A stretch of DNA of 64,000 nt from Chelativorans sp. ZYF759 (GCF_012911015.1 NZ_WVVV01000016.1:1-64000); one strand, 5' to 3'; positions 27,712-36,278 are shown, numbered from the stretch's first letter. Translations and numbers: made by a program. Notes: generated by a model not told the origin, from the sequence alone.

Positions 27712-28056
27712 ATGTTGGTTCGTCTGCTCTGCACCATGCTGATAATTGTCGCAGTCTTTGTAACTGCGGGCGTAACGGATGCTATGGCGAAGGCGTTTCC
27801 GCAGGCGAGTTCTCTGCATCATTGTGAAGTTCTGGGATCAGCCGACGCAGCACCCGCCCACGAGTGCTGCAGTTCGGCGCGCCAACCCGACTCCCATTGC
27901 CTCGCTGACCAGTCCTGCTTGGTCCATTCTGTTTCTGGTGCGGCCTATTCCGGCCCAGAATTTTTGTCGGCTATCATTACGCGTGGCTTCGCCGAGACTC
28001 CCCGGGCGCTTCCCGAAAGACCACCGAAGTGTACGGGTTCCTTCCTCCTGCACTAG
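27712..28056 (+). CDS. Small secreted Cys-rich protein
   Basis: A 114-residue protein with an N-terminal signal (LLCTMLIIVAVFVTAGVT) and a His/Cys-rich middle (HHCEVLGSADAAPAHECCSS, then HCLADQSCLVH). Its plan matches the other small secreted proteins of the island (16303, 21120, 28771, 35896). The family is not recognised; periplasmic metal binding is inferred. It ends 29 bases before an L,D-transpeptidase gene and may be co-transcribed with it. Confidence 0.6.
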   Translation: MLVRLLCTMLIIVAVFVTAGVTDAMAKAFPQASSLHHCEVLGSADAAPAHECCSSARQPDSHCLADQSCLVHSVSGAAYSGPEFLSAIITRGFAETPRALPERPPKCTGSFLLH

Positions 28057-28085
28057 CCCGTCAACCGCAAGCACAGAGCTTCACC

Positions 28086-28640
28086 ATGATCGACCGACGC
28101 AGATTCCTGCTCGGGCTGGCATTCGTCGCCTCACCCGTCTACGCCTATGCACATCCGCAGCCATTCGTTCCGGACCCAGATCACGTTCCGCAGGAGGTGG
28201 AGTTCCTGGAACCGCACCCGATCGGCACATTGGTTGTGGATACCGATGCCAGGTATCTCTACCTCATTCTCGGCGAAGGACTGGCCCGGCGCTACGGGAT
28301 CGGTGTAGGTCGCGCGGGACTGGCATGGCAGGGCCAGGCCGAAATTGGCCGCAAAGCCAAATGGCCAGGCTGGCGACCGACAGCAAACATGATCCGGCGT
28401 CAGCCCGAGAAATACGCCCGGTACGCCAACGGCGTTCCTGGAGGGCCGAACAATCCCCTGGGTTCTCGCGCACTCTACCTTTACCGGGATGGCCGCGACA
28501 CGATGTATCGAATCCATGGCACTACTGAGCCGTGGACAATTGGCCAGGCAATTTCGAATGGCTGCGTACGCCTGATCAACGAACACGTCGAAGATCTCTT
28601 CGAGCGGGTGCAGACCGGAGCTCAGGTGATCGTGAGGTGA
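28086..28640 (+). CDS. L,D-transpeptidase (YkuD), Tat-type leader
   Basis: A 184-residue L,D-transpeptidase with an RR leader (IDRRRFLLGLAFVASPVYAYA) and a YkuD catalytic domain with HGTTEPWTIGQAISNGCVRL, where His144 and the nucleophile Cys160 are in place. These enzymes form 3-3 cross-links or attach proteins to peptidoglycan in the periplasm. It resembles the enzyme at 29148-29891 across the catalytic domain, pointing to an old duplication. Confidence 0.92.
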   Translation: MIDRRRFLLGLAFVASPVYAYAHPQPFVPDPDHVPQEVEFLEPHPIGTLVVDTDARYLYLILGEGLARRYGIGVGRAGLAWQGQAEIGRKAKWPGWRPTANMIRRQPEKYARYANGVPGGPNNPLGSRALYLYRDGRDTMYRIHGTTEPWTIGQAISNGCVRLINEHVEDLFERVQTGAQVIVR

Positions 28641-28710
28641 GGACGAGCCCGAATATGGAAGCCGAATGTTCAGCACGGATGCAGTCGCAGCCGGTCACAT
28701 TTTCGGCTAA

Positions 28711-28727
28711 TGTTCTAAATAGGAACA
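28711..28727. promoter_or_regulatory. Possible operator dyad
   Basis: TGTTC-taaatag-GAACA lies 44 bases before the ATG of the gene at 28771. It is an AT-centred dyad in a GC-rich region and could be a regulator site. The evidence is position and symmetry only. Confidence 0.3.
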
Positions 28728-28770
28728 CCATAGGATCGTCACTAGACATCCAGCACTGCTGGGAGACCGG

Positions 28771-29094
28771 ATGACAACCTGCTTGCGCATGATGTTCCTC
28801 TTCTCGCTGGTTGCGCTGTCGACCATGGCGCTGTCGCAGCACGCGCCATCAGTCCCAGAGCACGCGCATGTGGGTGCTCTGGATATAGCGGCCACTGCGG
28901 AAGGGGCTAACGAGTTCGGAATAGCCTCAGCGGATGTCAATTGTGCTCCGTCGGCATCGTGCTGGGCAACGTTGAACCGTTCTACTCCTCATCCATCGAC
29001 ACCCGCCTCCGGCTACGGCCTGCCTGTGTCCGAAGAATTGCCCGCGAACTTCGCCACGGCCCCACCCGACCAGCCACCGCGCTTTCCTCTTTGA
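28771..29094 (+). CDS. Small secreted protein with His and Cys
   Basis: A 107-residue protein with a signal peptide (MMFLFSLVALSTMALSQ) then HAPSVPEHAHVG and a late Cys pair (NCAPSASCWATL), followed by a Pro-rich tail. It has the same plan as the other small exported proteins of the island, though with fewer His. Function is unknown. It lies 53 bases upstream of the second L,D-transpeptidase. Confidence 0.55.
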   Translation: MTTCLRMMFLFSLVALSTMALSQHAPSVPEHAHVGALDIAATAEGANEFGIASADVNCAPSASCWATLNRSTPHPSTPASGYGLPVSEELPANFATAPPDQPPRFPL

Positions 29095-29147
29095 TTTTCC
29101 GATCGGGGCCTTCGGGGCCCTCCTGTCGTATCATCAAGAGGAACGAA

Positions 29148-29891
29148 ATGCAGAACCATGAAGCGTCTATACTGCGCCGCGCCCGCGGCGCACTCATAAC
29201 ACGGCGCGCGATGTTGGCTGGCATCGCCGCATCCCTGACCGGATGCATGTCGCCGGCGTCGCGCCCGGATCCGGTGACCGTGCCGGGTGCCATGCGGCCG
29301 GATCCTCACTTGGCGAGGATGTATGCGGCGATGCCCCAGGAGCGGTTTCCCATTCCGGCTGTTGACGTCACTCAGGTGGACCCCCGCTATCTGCGCCAGG
29401 AAGTTTCCGATCCCACCGGCGAGGAACCCGGTACGATCGTCGTCGATACGTCCGAGAAGTTCCTCTATCTGGTCCGCGAAGGAGGCCGAGCCTTGCGCTA
29501 CGGCGTCGGCGTGGGGAGGGAGGGACTTAGCTGGAGCGGCCGCGCCCTGATCCAGATGAAGCGGGAGTGGCCGCGCTGGACACCAACGGAAAACATGATC
29601 GGGCGTGATCCGAGCCTCGCTCGGTTCGCTGGAGGGATGGAGCCGGGACTCCAAAATCCGCTTGGCGCACGAGCGCTCTACCTGTTTGAGAACGGTCGAG
29701 ACACGCTTTATCGGCTGCACGGAACCAATGAGCCCTGGAGCATCGGTAGGGCGATGTCGTCGGGCTGCATCCGGCTGTTCAACCAGGACATCATAGACCT
29801 CTACGAGCGAACGCCAACCGGTACGCGGGTGTTTGTTCTCGACCATCGGTCAGCAACGGCATCGGCCCCCTCAGTGGGAGAGGTGGTATGA
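29148..29891 (+). CDS. L,D-transpeptidase (YkuD)
   Basis: A 247-residue L,D-transpeptidase with a twin-Arg-like leader and a lipobox-like AASLTGCMSP, so it may be a lipoprotein. The YkuD domain carries HGTNEPWSIGRAMSSGCIRL with His191 and Cys207. It differs from the 28086 enzyme by a longer N-terminal linker. GAGGAACGAA precedes the ATG. It overlaps the ferric-reductase-like gene by 4 bases, so redox membrane protein and wall enzyme are co-translated. Confidence 0.92.
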   Translation: MQNHEASILRRARGALITRRAMLAGIAASLTGCMSPASRPDPVTVPGAMRPDPHLARMYAAMPQERFPIPAVDVTQVDPRYLRQEVSDPTGEEPGTIVVDTSEKFLYLVREGGRALRYGVGVGREGLSWSGRALIQMKREWPRWTPTENMIGRDPSLARFAGGMEPGLQNPLGARALYLFENGRDTLYRLHGTNEPWSIGRAMSSGCIRLFNQDIIDLYERTPTGTRVFVLDHRSATASAPSVGEVV

Positions 29892-30697
29892 GGCGGTTAA
29901 ACACCGAAGCTCTCCCCGGCCCACGTGCGGGACGATATCGGAACGGGAGGAATGCGCGAGCAGGCTTTCGACATCTCCTGGTGCTGACCATAGCCGCAGT
30001 TCTGGTCTTCCTCTTCGGCATGGTCCATGGCGACTGGGACCCCATGCACAGATGGAACAGGGCTACCGCCGACGCGTCGTTCGTTCTTCTGGCCTTCACG
30101 ATGGGAATCGGGCCAGCGGCACGGTTCTGGCCGAAGCTCCTCAGCCTGATTGCCTATCGTCGCGAATGCGGAATTTACGCTGTCGTGCTCGCTCTGGCGC
30201 ACGCCCTTATCATAATTGAAGGGTGGGTCCAGTTCGATCTACTCGGCCTGTTTGGCTTCGTATTCCACCCTGACCTCGGGCACCAGGTCATGCTGCAGCA
30301 CGGCTTCGGCCTCGCCAACCTCGTCGGGATCGTCGCGCTTGCATATGGTTTTGTCCTGGCAGCGACCTCCAATGACCGCTCGGTCCGGTTCCTCGGGCCT
30401 CAGGTCTGGAAGTTCGTTCAGACGGCAGCTTTCGTGCTCTGGGCCCTCGTGGTTCTGCACACGGCATATTTCCTGTTCATGCACTTCCTTGATTTCCACC
30501 GCGCTGTACCAGCACCGAACCCATTGCGCTGGCCGTTTGTGGCGTTTGTCGTTCTGGTTTCCGCGCTCCGTATCACGGCGTCCGTCGTCACCTGGCGCCA
30601 GAAAAGGCGTCCTTCCAGAGCGAAGAGCGAGGGAGCCGTTCTGGAAGCCGACCCGCAACCGTCCGGGGCTCCATCGCCAGCATCAGAAAGGACATGA
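29888..30697 (+). CDS. Ferric-reductase-like transmembrane protein
   Basis: A 269-residue membrane protein with six or seven hydrophobic segments and the ferric reductase-like transmembrane-domain pattern, including paired His in helices (ALAHALIIIEG, QHGFGLANLVG, VVLHTAYFLFMHFLDFH) likely to bind haem. The closest functional analogies are MsrQ/YedZ and NOX-type b-haem subunits. No flavin or NAD domain is present, so it needs partners. It is coupled by 4-base overlaps to the L,D-transpeptidase before and the small protein after. Confidence 0.82.
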   Translation: MRRLNTEALPGPRAGRYRNGRNARAGFRHLLVLTIAAVLVFLFGMVHGDWDPMHRWNRATADASFVLLAFTMGIGPAARFWPKLLSLIAYRRECGIYAVVLALAHALIIIEGWVQFDLLGLFGFVFHPDLGHQVMLQHGFGLANLVGIVALAYGFVLAATSNDRSVRFLGPQVWKFVQTAAFVLWALVVLHTAYFLFMHFLDFHRAVPAPNPLRWPFVAFVVLVSALRITASVVTWRQKRRPSRAKSEGAVLEADPQPSGAPSPASERT

Positions 30698-30846
30698 ATA
30701 TGGAAACGAACGGTTTGATGGACTGTGGCCTTTCCGGCTGGCTCGGCATGGCCCTTCTGGCAGGCATAGGCTTCATGATGCTGCTCGTTCTCATCCTGGC
30801 AGCCGGAGCGCTTGGGCGCTATCTGGTGACCGGACGGATCCTTTGA
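30694..30846 (+). CDS. Small single-span membrane protein
   Basis: A 50-residue protein with one long hydrophobic helix (WLGMALLAGIGFMMLLVLIL). Its ATG overlaps the stop of the ferric-reductase-like gene (ATGA), which argues that it is translated. It resembles the 39-residue protein at 18609 in plan. It is possibly a small subunit of the haem membrane protein; this is inference. Confidence 0.58.
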   Translation: MNMETNGLMDCGLSGWLGMALLAGIGFMMLLVLILAAGALGRYLVTGRIL

Positions 30847-31012
30847 TGGCGGTTCCAGTTCTCGACACGAAGTTGCGGATGGGAACACCGGCGTGCAGCT
30901 TTCTAGCTCTCATGAATCCTCGGATGCAGTTGGCAGTCGCCGTTGTGGACCTCCAGCATTTGCAACAGGGAGGGTGCGGGTTTCCGGCATTCGAGGCGTC
31001 CCGGGTCGGCAA

Positions 31013-31279
31013 TCATCGCCTGAGGGCGAGGATGGCATGGGACCCCTGGGCGACGATGGCAAATACCAGCAATGTCACGACGGGAACGTCCATGGGCGGC
31101 CAGCCCTCATACAGGGCGAGGACGAGCAGCAACGGCATTACCGTGATCGAGATTGCAAACGAGAGCGCCAACGCATCGATGCGGCCCATCGCCAGCAAGA
31201 AGGCGAGCAGGATACAGCCAAGCGCGATCGGGCCAGCAAGGCCTCCGGACATGTGCGCGACGATGGACACGGATTCCAT
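31013..31279 (-). CDS. Small membrane protein, opposite strand
   Basis: An 88-residue hydrophobic frame with three possible membrane segments (GPIALGCILLAFLLAMGRI, LALSFAISITVMPLLLVLAL, VVTLLVFAIVAQGSHAILAL). It is on the minus strand, unlike its neighbours. The hydrophobic pattern is too regular to be a random shadow, but no ribosome-binding site stands out. The family is not recognised. Confidence 0.5.
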   Translation of the reverse strand: MESVSIVAHMSGGLAGPIALGCILLAFLLAMGRIDALALSFAISITVMPLLLVLALYEGWPPMDVPVVTLLVFAIVAQGSHAILALRR

Positions 31280-31429
31280 GGGCCGTTCGCTCGAAGGGAC
31301 GTTGACACGAACTCACATTGGCAAGGTTTGCATCCATTTGAGGCAAGCGCGTGTCGCGTGTATCCGGGTCAGTCGTGACGGCCCATGCACGGGCATGCGC
31401 CACATCCGTGCCGGATTGGGAGAAACCCC

Positions 31430-31966
31430 ATGAGGCCGCTTTTGATCATCCTCGCGCTGGCGGCAGCGCTCGGAGCAGCACTGGCCCAGGACGAGGTAAG
31501 CCAGCGCCAGGATCTCATGAAGGAGATCGCCGAGGCGATGAACCGCATCAATCGCATGTTCAGCGGGCAGGAACCTTATAGCGGTCAGGTCCTCAAGACA
31601 GCAGCGGAAACAGTGCGATTGCGAGCTGGAACCACCATGGTCGAGCTTTTTTCGCACAATTCAGCAAGCGTAGTCTCACAGGCGCGGCCGGAAATCTGGG
31701 AACGGAAGGAAGAATTCCAGGAACTTGCCCTCTATCTGGAACGGTTCGCGGGAATTGTCGCGGAAGCTGGAAGAAACAATCCCGACGATCTGACGGATGC
31801 CATGAGAATGCGGTCCGGCACACCCATGGGCGGCGGCAGCCTGCTTGGCGGTCGCGGAACGGTCTGGCCGGGAGAGGATGAAGATGTTCCCGCCGAGCAT
31901 GCTTTCCATCTCATGATGGAAACCTGCGCCTCGTGCCATGCCCGGTTCCGCTATCGACGCGAGTGA
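31430..31966 (+). CDS. Cytochrome c-prime (class II c-type cytochrome)
   Basis: A 178-residue exported protein with a signal peptide (LLIILALAAALGAALAQDE), a helical body starting SQRQDLMKEIAEAMNRI as in cytochromes c', and a C-terminal haem motif C166-A-S-C-H170, the class II position. These periplasmic proteins bind NO or pass electrons. The start is the ATG after GAGAAACCCC. Confidence 0.9.
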   Translation: MRPLLIILALAAALGAALAQDEVSQRQDLMKEIAEAMNRINRMFSGQEPYSGQVLKTAAETVRLRAGTTMVELFSHNSASVVSQARPEIWERKEEFQELALYLERFAGIVAEAGRNNPDDLTDAMRMRSGTPMGGGSLLGGRGTVWPGEDEDVPAEHAFHLMMETCASCHARFRYRRE

Positions 31967-32114
31967 TCGGGATGCGCAGCCATGTGCAGCGCTTCGTCGG
32001 CCCTCGCTGCCCCGAGTTCGGCAGCCTGGCAATGGCAAGACTGAAATCATCTCCGCCTTCTGAACTGGCGGCCGGCCTCCACCCGAAGCGCTTCCTCCAT
32101 CGAGCAGAGGATTG

Positions 32115-32534
32115 ATGACCCAGACAAGACGCATACAGCTTTTGGCCGGTGGGCTTTTGCTGGTCATCTTGGGCCTGGCCGGGAGCCTGATGGCCATACC
32201 GTTGCTCATTGGCGAGCCGCTGCTGGTTGTGCGGCCCGGCGATCCGGCCTTGCTAGCGGATGCTGAGGATGGCGAACCCGCGACCATTCAAATCCAGATC
32301 GGCGCATCGGGGGATTTTCTGATGGCCGTAGCAAGGGAGGCTTCAGTGAACCTTCCCGTCGTCCGCTTCCACATGCTTCTTCATCAAATGGCGTCGGTCA
32401 TGGCGGAGGTCGACGCGGTTGCGGACGGCATTTTCCGAGCAACTGGGCGGTTGGAGATGCCCGGCCGCTGGCACGTCGGCATCGAATTCGACGACGCTAG
32501 CATTGGCGTCGAGTTCATCCTGGCCGAGTTCTGA
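32115..32534 (+). CDS. Exported or membrane-anchored protein of unknown function
   Basis: A 139-residue protein with an N-terminal membrane segment (LLAGGLLLVILGLAGSLMAIPLLIG) and a beta-rich domain ending GRWHVGIEFDDASIGVEFIL. The tail resembles the FixH/YtkA-like fold seen in copper and cytochrome-oxidase accessory proteins, but that is a loose match. It stands between cytochrome c' and cytochrome b561. Confidence 0.6.
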   Translation: MTQTRRIQLLAGGLLLVILGLAGSLMAIPLLIGEPLLVVRPGDPALLADAEDGEPATIQIQIGASGDFLMAVAREASVNLPVVRFHMLLHQMASVMAEVDAVADGIFRATGRLEMPGRWHVGIEFDDASIGVEFILAEF

Positions 32535-32610
32535 AGTAGACCCGGCTTTGGTTGGAGCGCCAAACCGATTGTTAAAGCGCCGTTAGGAGCGGGCCGCGTA
32601 TGCTTTTCCC

Positions 32611-33135
32611 ATGAAGGACGACCAACTCCCCGGACAACGCCGGTGCGCGACAGGCAATCGCTACGCGCTTCCACAAATCCTTGTACATTGGCTGGTGGTT
32701 CTCCTCGTGTTGGCGCAGGTTTGGACATCAGGCGGGATCGGCCGATCCCATGCCGACCATATTGCGGGCATTGAGCCTGCCAGCTACGACCTGCTTCTTC
32801 ACGAACTCCACACGTTCGGTGGACTTGCGATATTCGGACTCGTTGTGTTGCGCATCTTGATGCGGCTGGTGTTCGGAGCACCCAGCGCGCCCCGGAACGT
32901 GCACCGCTTCATCCAAATGCTGGCCGTGGCCAATCATCTTGCGCTCTATGCGGTTCTGCTTGCGCTGCCCGCAATCGGGCTCCTGGCACGATATATCGAT
33001 TTCGATATTTTCGGGCCCGTTCACGTTGCTCTCACGCGCCTGCTGCTGGTGCTCGTTGCAGCTCATATTGCCGCCGCGCTGTGGCACATGCTGATCCGTC
33101 GCGACGCGGTGGTGAGCCGGATGCTGCCAGGCTGA
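32611..33135 (+). CDS. Cytochrome b561
   Basis: A 174-residue four-helix membrane protein of the prokaryotic cytochrome b561 (CybB) family. It begins RYALPQILVHWLVVLLVLAQ (haem-ligand His), has ELHTFGGLAIFGLVVLRI in helix 2 and VAAHIAAALWHMLIRRD in helix 4. Such proteins move electrons from quinol or to c-type cytochromes. It lies 76 bases after the unknown exported protein. Confidence 0.9.
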   Translation: MKDDQLPGQRRCATGNRYALPQILVHWLVVLLVLAQVWTSGGIGRSHADHIAGIEPASYDLLLHELHTFGGLAIFGLVVLRILMRLVFGAPSAPRNVHRFIQMLAVANHLALYAVLLALPAIGLLARYIDFDIFGPVHVALTRLLLVLVAAHIAAALWHMLIRRDAVVSRMLPG

Positions 33136-33436
33136 TTTGCGCCAAAAGCAAGTCGCAGCCCGGTGCTTGCGCCCGGTTATGAAATGATTAGGCTTGGCTT
33201 TCCACACAAGAAGTCGCCCGGATTCGCGATCGCCAGGGCCTCGACATGAATCTCTTAAGGACGATTAGGACGAGACTTGCTCACCATGGTCCCTGCTGCT
33301 GAAAAGCCCGTCACGTCGAATGCATAGTTTAGTCCACGCCCTATTGGGGCCTCAACTTACCTACAGTTACCCTTGTTTCGAACAGAAATAGATGCGTTCC
33401 CTCGGCGGGCACGAAAGTCAAAGGATTTCACCGAGT
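33136..33436. other. No gene seen
   Basis: About 300 bases between cytochrome b561 and the YafK-like gene. It is less GC-rich than the neighbours near 33300-33400 and probably holds the promoter for the next gene. I saw no clear operator or terminator. Confidence 0.4.
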
Positions 33437-34444
33437 ATGCTGCGAATGCTGAGAATTGGCCTGATTGGGCTCATCGCTGTCATGGTGACTGGTTGCGTGT
33501 CCAGTATGCTCGACGTCGAGGGCAAGGCGACACAACCTATACCATCAGCCCTGCTCGCGGAGATGTCGCGAAAATCGATGTCCCCATCCGCGCCGATCCT
33601 GGTCAGGATTTTCAAGCACGAAAGCGAGTTGGAGATCTGGAAGCAGGACAGCAGCGGAAAATTCGCCTTGCTCAAGATTTATCCGATGTGCCGCTGGTCT
33701 GGAACGCTTGGTCCCAAGAAGCGCGAGGGCGACAGGCAGGCACCGGAAGGGTTCTATCATGTCAGCGCCGGGATGCTGAATCCGAACTCGGAGTACTTTC
33801 TCTCCTTCAACCTCGGTTATCCCAACAGGCTGGAAGCGGCTCTCGGCTACACGGGTGACGCGCTCATGGTTCATGGAGCATGCTCTTCATCGGGGTGCTA
33901 CGCTCTTACCGACGAGGGCGTCTCGGAAATCTTCGCTGTGGCCCGAGAGGCTTTGAAAGGTAGCCAGACGGCCTTTCAGGTACAGGCATTCCCGTTCCGA
34001 ATGACCCCCCAGAACATGGCCGATCATCGCGACGATCCAAATTTCGCTTTCTGGAGCGACCTGAAGCATGGCTATGACATTTTTGAAGTCAAGAAACGGC
34101 AACCCAGGGTCTCCTATTGTGGGGGCCGCTACGCGTTTGATGGACAATTCCAGGGGGGCGAACCGCCCAATCCGCTGGCCGCGTGCCCGCCGACAACTAA
34201 TGAAGTCGTTCCATTGATTGCCAACAAGACTGAGGCCGATCGCCTAGCCTTCGAGAGAATTTTGGAGAATGGCACAGCGTTAGCCGCGCATGGATATGTC
34301 GACGGAGGCATGCATCCCACCTTCCGTCGATTGCTGGAGCAGGTCGGAGCGGAGAAAATGGCGAAACGAACGTCTCTGACTTCCGTGCCAATAAGCCGCC
34401 CCGATGCCGTGCTTGCCGATCCGCATAGCCGTCAGGACTGGTAG
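33437..34444 (+). CDS. YafK-type L,D-transpeptidase, lipoprotein-like
   Basis: A 335-residue exported protein with a lipobox-like VMVTGCVSS and the YafK/ErfK-type catalytic stretch MVHGACSSSGCYALTDEGVSEI (His146, Cys154). In E. coli the related DpaA (YafK) cleaves Braun lipoprotein from peptidoglycan, so this enzyme may remodel wall-protein links instead of cross-linking. The start is taken at MLRMLRIG. It is the third enzyme of this superfamily within 6.4 kb and belongs to a different subfamily from the other two. Confidence 0.87.
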   Translation: MLRMLRIGLIGLIAVMVTGCVSSMLDVEGKATQPIPSALLAEMSRKSMSPSAPILVRIFKHESELEIWKQDSSGKFALLKIYPMCRWSGTLGPKKREGDRQAPEGFYHVSAGMLNPNSEYFLSFNLGYPNRLEAALGYTGDALMVHGACSSSGCYALTDEGVSEIFAVAREALKGSQTAFQVQAFPFRMTPQNMADHRDDPNFAFWSDLKHGYDIFEVKKRQPRVSYCGGRYAFDGQFQGGEPPNPLAACPPTTNEVVPLIANKTEADRLAFERILENGTALAAHGYVDGGMHPTFRRLLEQVGAEKMAKRTSLTSVPISRPDAVLADPHSRQDW

Positions 34445-34636
34445 GAAGGCAGGCAGGAGCCTCGACGCTGGAGGGTTCAGGTCGATTGGCATCCGCAGAA
34501 TGGTTTCCAATAACTCCCCAAAGCCACCGTTGCCCTCGACCATCAGGCGGCGCCAAGGCTGAATGGTGGCGCCGCTTGACCGCGCATGGTCCAAGTGAGG
34601 AGCCACCGCCTCTCCTGGATGAACTTGAAAAAATGC
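34445..34636. other. Convergent intergenic region
   Basis: About 190 bases between the converging L,D-transpeptidase and methyltransferase genes. A minus-strand frame (34197-34640) crosses it but lacks domain features. No clear terminator hairpin was found. Confidence 0.4.
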
Positions 34637-35260
34637 TCACAGCCGCTTGAAGATTGCGACAGTGAAGTCCTGCGTTCTCCCGCCTGGCGTGAAATGCTCC
34701 TCCTTGCGGGACTCCACGAGAGCGAATGAAGCGCCCAGTCGCGCGGCCAGCTCCGCGGGGGAATAGCGACGGACAGGAAGACCGCTACAGCGCTCAGGCC
34801 CTTCCGGCGCGAAGGTAGAGATGATCACCGTCGACCCGGCCCGACTGCCGGCGGTCAGCGCATCGATGTAAGCTTGCTGGTCTTGGCTTTCGGTAAGGAA
34901 GTGAAGCACAGCTCGGTCGTGCCAGATTGCGTGACTGCGCGACGGCTGCCATTGGGTGATATTGCCAGTGATCATGGTGACCTCAGAGGCTCGCTCGCCC
35001 AGCCGCTTGCGGACGGAGTCGAGGGCTTGCTCCGATAGGTCGAGGATCGTGATGTCGGAATAGCCTCTGGCCAAGAGAGCATCGACGAGACGCGAGGCAC
35101 CGGCACCAATGTCGATGATGGGGGCATCGAGGCTCGGCGCAAATTTGCCGATGAGTTCCAGCGACGTGGCAGGATTGTCCTGGAACCAGGAATACGTGTC
35201 CTCGGCGTTGCTCGAATAGACGCCGTCCCAGTGCGATTTTCCGGCTGACGATGCGCTCAT
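34637..35260 (-). CDS. Class I SAM-dependent methyltransferase
   Basis: A 207-residue methyltransferase of the Rossmann type: motif I IIDIGAGASRLVDALL, acidic end of beta-2 ITILDLSEQAL, and the region after beta-4 IWHDRAVLHFLT. It starts HWDGVYSSNAEDTYSWFQDNP, typical of a small subgroup often found beside metal-resistance genes. The substrate is unknown. It is a single gene with its own promoter region to the right. Confidence 0.88.
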   Translation of the reverse strand: MSASSAGKSHWDGVYSSNAEDTYSWFQDNPATSLELIGKFAPSLDAPIIDIGAGASRLVDALLARGYSDITILDLSEQALDSVRKRLGERASEVTMITGNITQWQPSRSHAIWHDRAVLHFLTESQDQQAYIDALTAGSRAGSTVIISTFAPEGPERCSGLPVRRYSPAELAARLGASFALVESRKEEHFTPGGRTQDFTVAIFKRL

Positions 35261-35335
35261 TGTGGCTGTCGGTACCGTACAGGCGCCGCTCCTACTGTAA
35301 GTTCAACGGGTGTCTGGCCAATCCGGCAAGGTGGT

Positions 35336-35361
35336 GGCCGCGCGGTCAGGACCGCGCGGCC
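35336..35361 (-). terminator. Terminator hairpin of the DUF305 unit
   Basis: GGCCGCGCGGT-cagg-ACCGCGCGGCC, perfect 11-bp arms, starting 8 bases beyond the DUF305 stop codon on the minus strand. It is the probable 3' end of the leftward copZ-35896-DUF305 transcript. There is no strong T-run. Confidence 0.65.
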
Positions 35362-35369
35362 TGTCGTGT

Positions 35370-35861
35370 CTAGTTCGCGTTTTCGACCAGCCAGTTGGTC
35401 ATCTGCTCGATCTCGGCGACCTGAGCTTCGATGATCTCCTCGGCCAAAGCCCGCATCTGCGGGTCGTCGCCATGCTCAAGCAGCACCTGCGCCATGTCGA
35501 TGGCGCCCTGATGGTGGGCGATCATCCCACAGGCGAACGCCACGTCGGCATCGTCGTTCATCATGCCCTCGTGCATGGCGGGCATGGTGATCATCATCTT
35601 GCGCATGTTTTCCTGAACATGCTCGGGCACGGCCTCGAGGTTCATGCCGCCCATCCCCATCATGTCCATCATGGCCGCGTGCATGTCGTCATTCTGACTG
35701 CCATGCATGCCCCCATGACCCATCGACGAATGGTCCATGCCGCCCGGTGTGGAAGACGTGCACTGCTCGGGAAGCTGGAACTCGGCCTCCTGGGCAAGAG
35801 CCGGGATGGACAGGCTGGCGGCCGCGACAGCGGCCATGAGTAGGGTCTTTACGGGTTTCAT
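35370..35861 (-). CDS. DUF305 Met/His-rich exported protein
   Basis: A 163-residue DUF305 protein with a signal peptide (LLMAAVAAASLSIPALAQE), a Met/His/Gly region (GGMDHSSMGHGGMHGSQNDD) and the DUF305 core (FACGMIAHHQGAIDMAQVLL, then QMRALAEEIIEAQVAEIEQM). Such ferritin-like proteins accompany copper-resistance genes and probably bind copper in the periplasm. GAGAATTCC precedes the ATG. It is the last gene of the leftward unit that starts at a copper-type promoter. Confidence 0.9.
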   Translation of the reverse strand: MKPVKTLLMAAVAAASLSIPALAQEAEFQLPEQCTSSTPGGMDHSSMGHGGMHGSQNDDMHAAMMDMMGMGGMNLEAVPEHVQENMRKMMITMPAMHEGMMNDDADVAFACGMIAHHQGAIDMAQVLLEHGDDPQMRALAEEIIEAQVAEIEQMTNWLVENAN

Positions 35862-35895
35862 CGGAATTCTCCTGTTGAGTCTGATTTGAATACGG

Positions 35896-36273
35896 TCAGC
35901 CGAGGAGATCTCGCGGAGGCGGGAGGTCGACGCCGGGACCATTGCCCAACGCCTCTAAGGCAAGAATGTTCTCCGTTTCGTCACTCATGCGCTTAAGAGG
36001 CATGGCATCAGGGTCCATCGCCACTCCCGGATGACAAAGCGTCATCATGCAGCAGCCGATGCCGGAAGGCTCGCAACCGACATGGACATCGTTCGTATCC
36101 CGATGCACAGGAGAATGATGCGTCGAATGAACGTGCGTCTGGGTGGCCCCAGCTCCATGCGCGTGCGTGTCCGAAGCGGAGGCAAGTGGACCAGCTGACG
36201 GCCATACCAGAGCCACCGCAAGCGCCAGCAGCACGGCGATCATCAGCTGTGATGGGCGGCAGACGCGTCCCAC
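35896..36273 (-). CDS. Small secreted His/Cys protein
   Basis: A 125-residue protein with a signal segment (LMIAVLLALAVALVWPSAG), a strongly His-rich block (DTHAHGAGATQTHVHSTHHS) and a Cys cluster (VGCEPSGIGCCMMTLCHPG). It is the clearest member of the island's small His/Cys exported proteins, and here it lies directly between a CopZ-like protein and DUF305 behind a copper-type promoter. That makes copper binding likely. The family name is not recognised. Confidence 0.68.
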   Translation of the reverse strand: MGRVCRPSQLMIAVLLALAVALVWPSAGPLASASDTHAHGAGATQTHVHSTHHSPVHRDTNDVHVGCEPSGIGCCMMTLCHPGVAMDPDAMPLKRMSDETENILALEALGNGPGVDLPPPRDLLG

Positions 36274-36278
36274 CAGAC

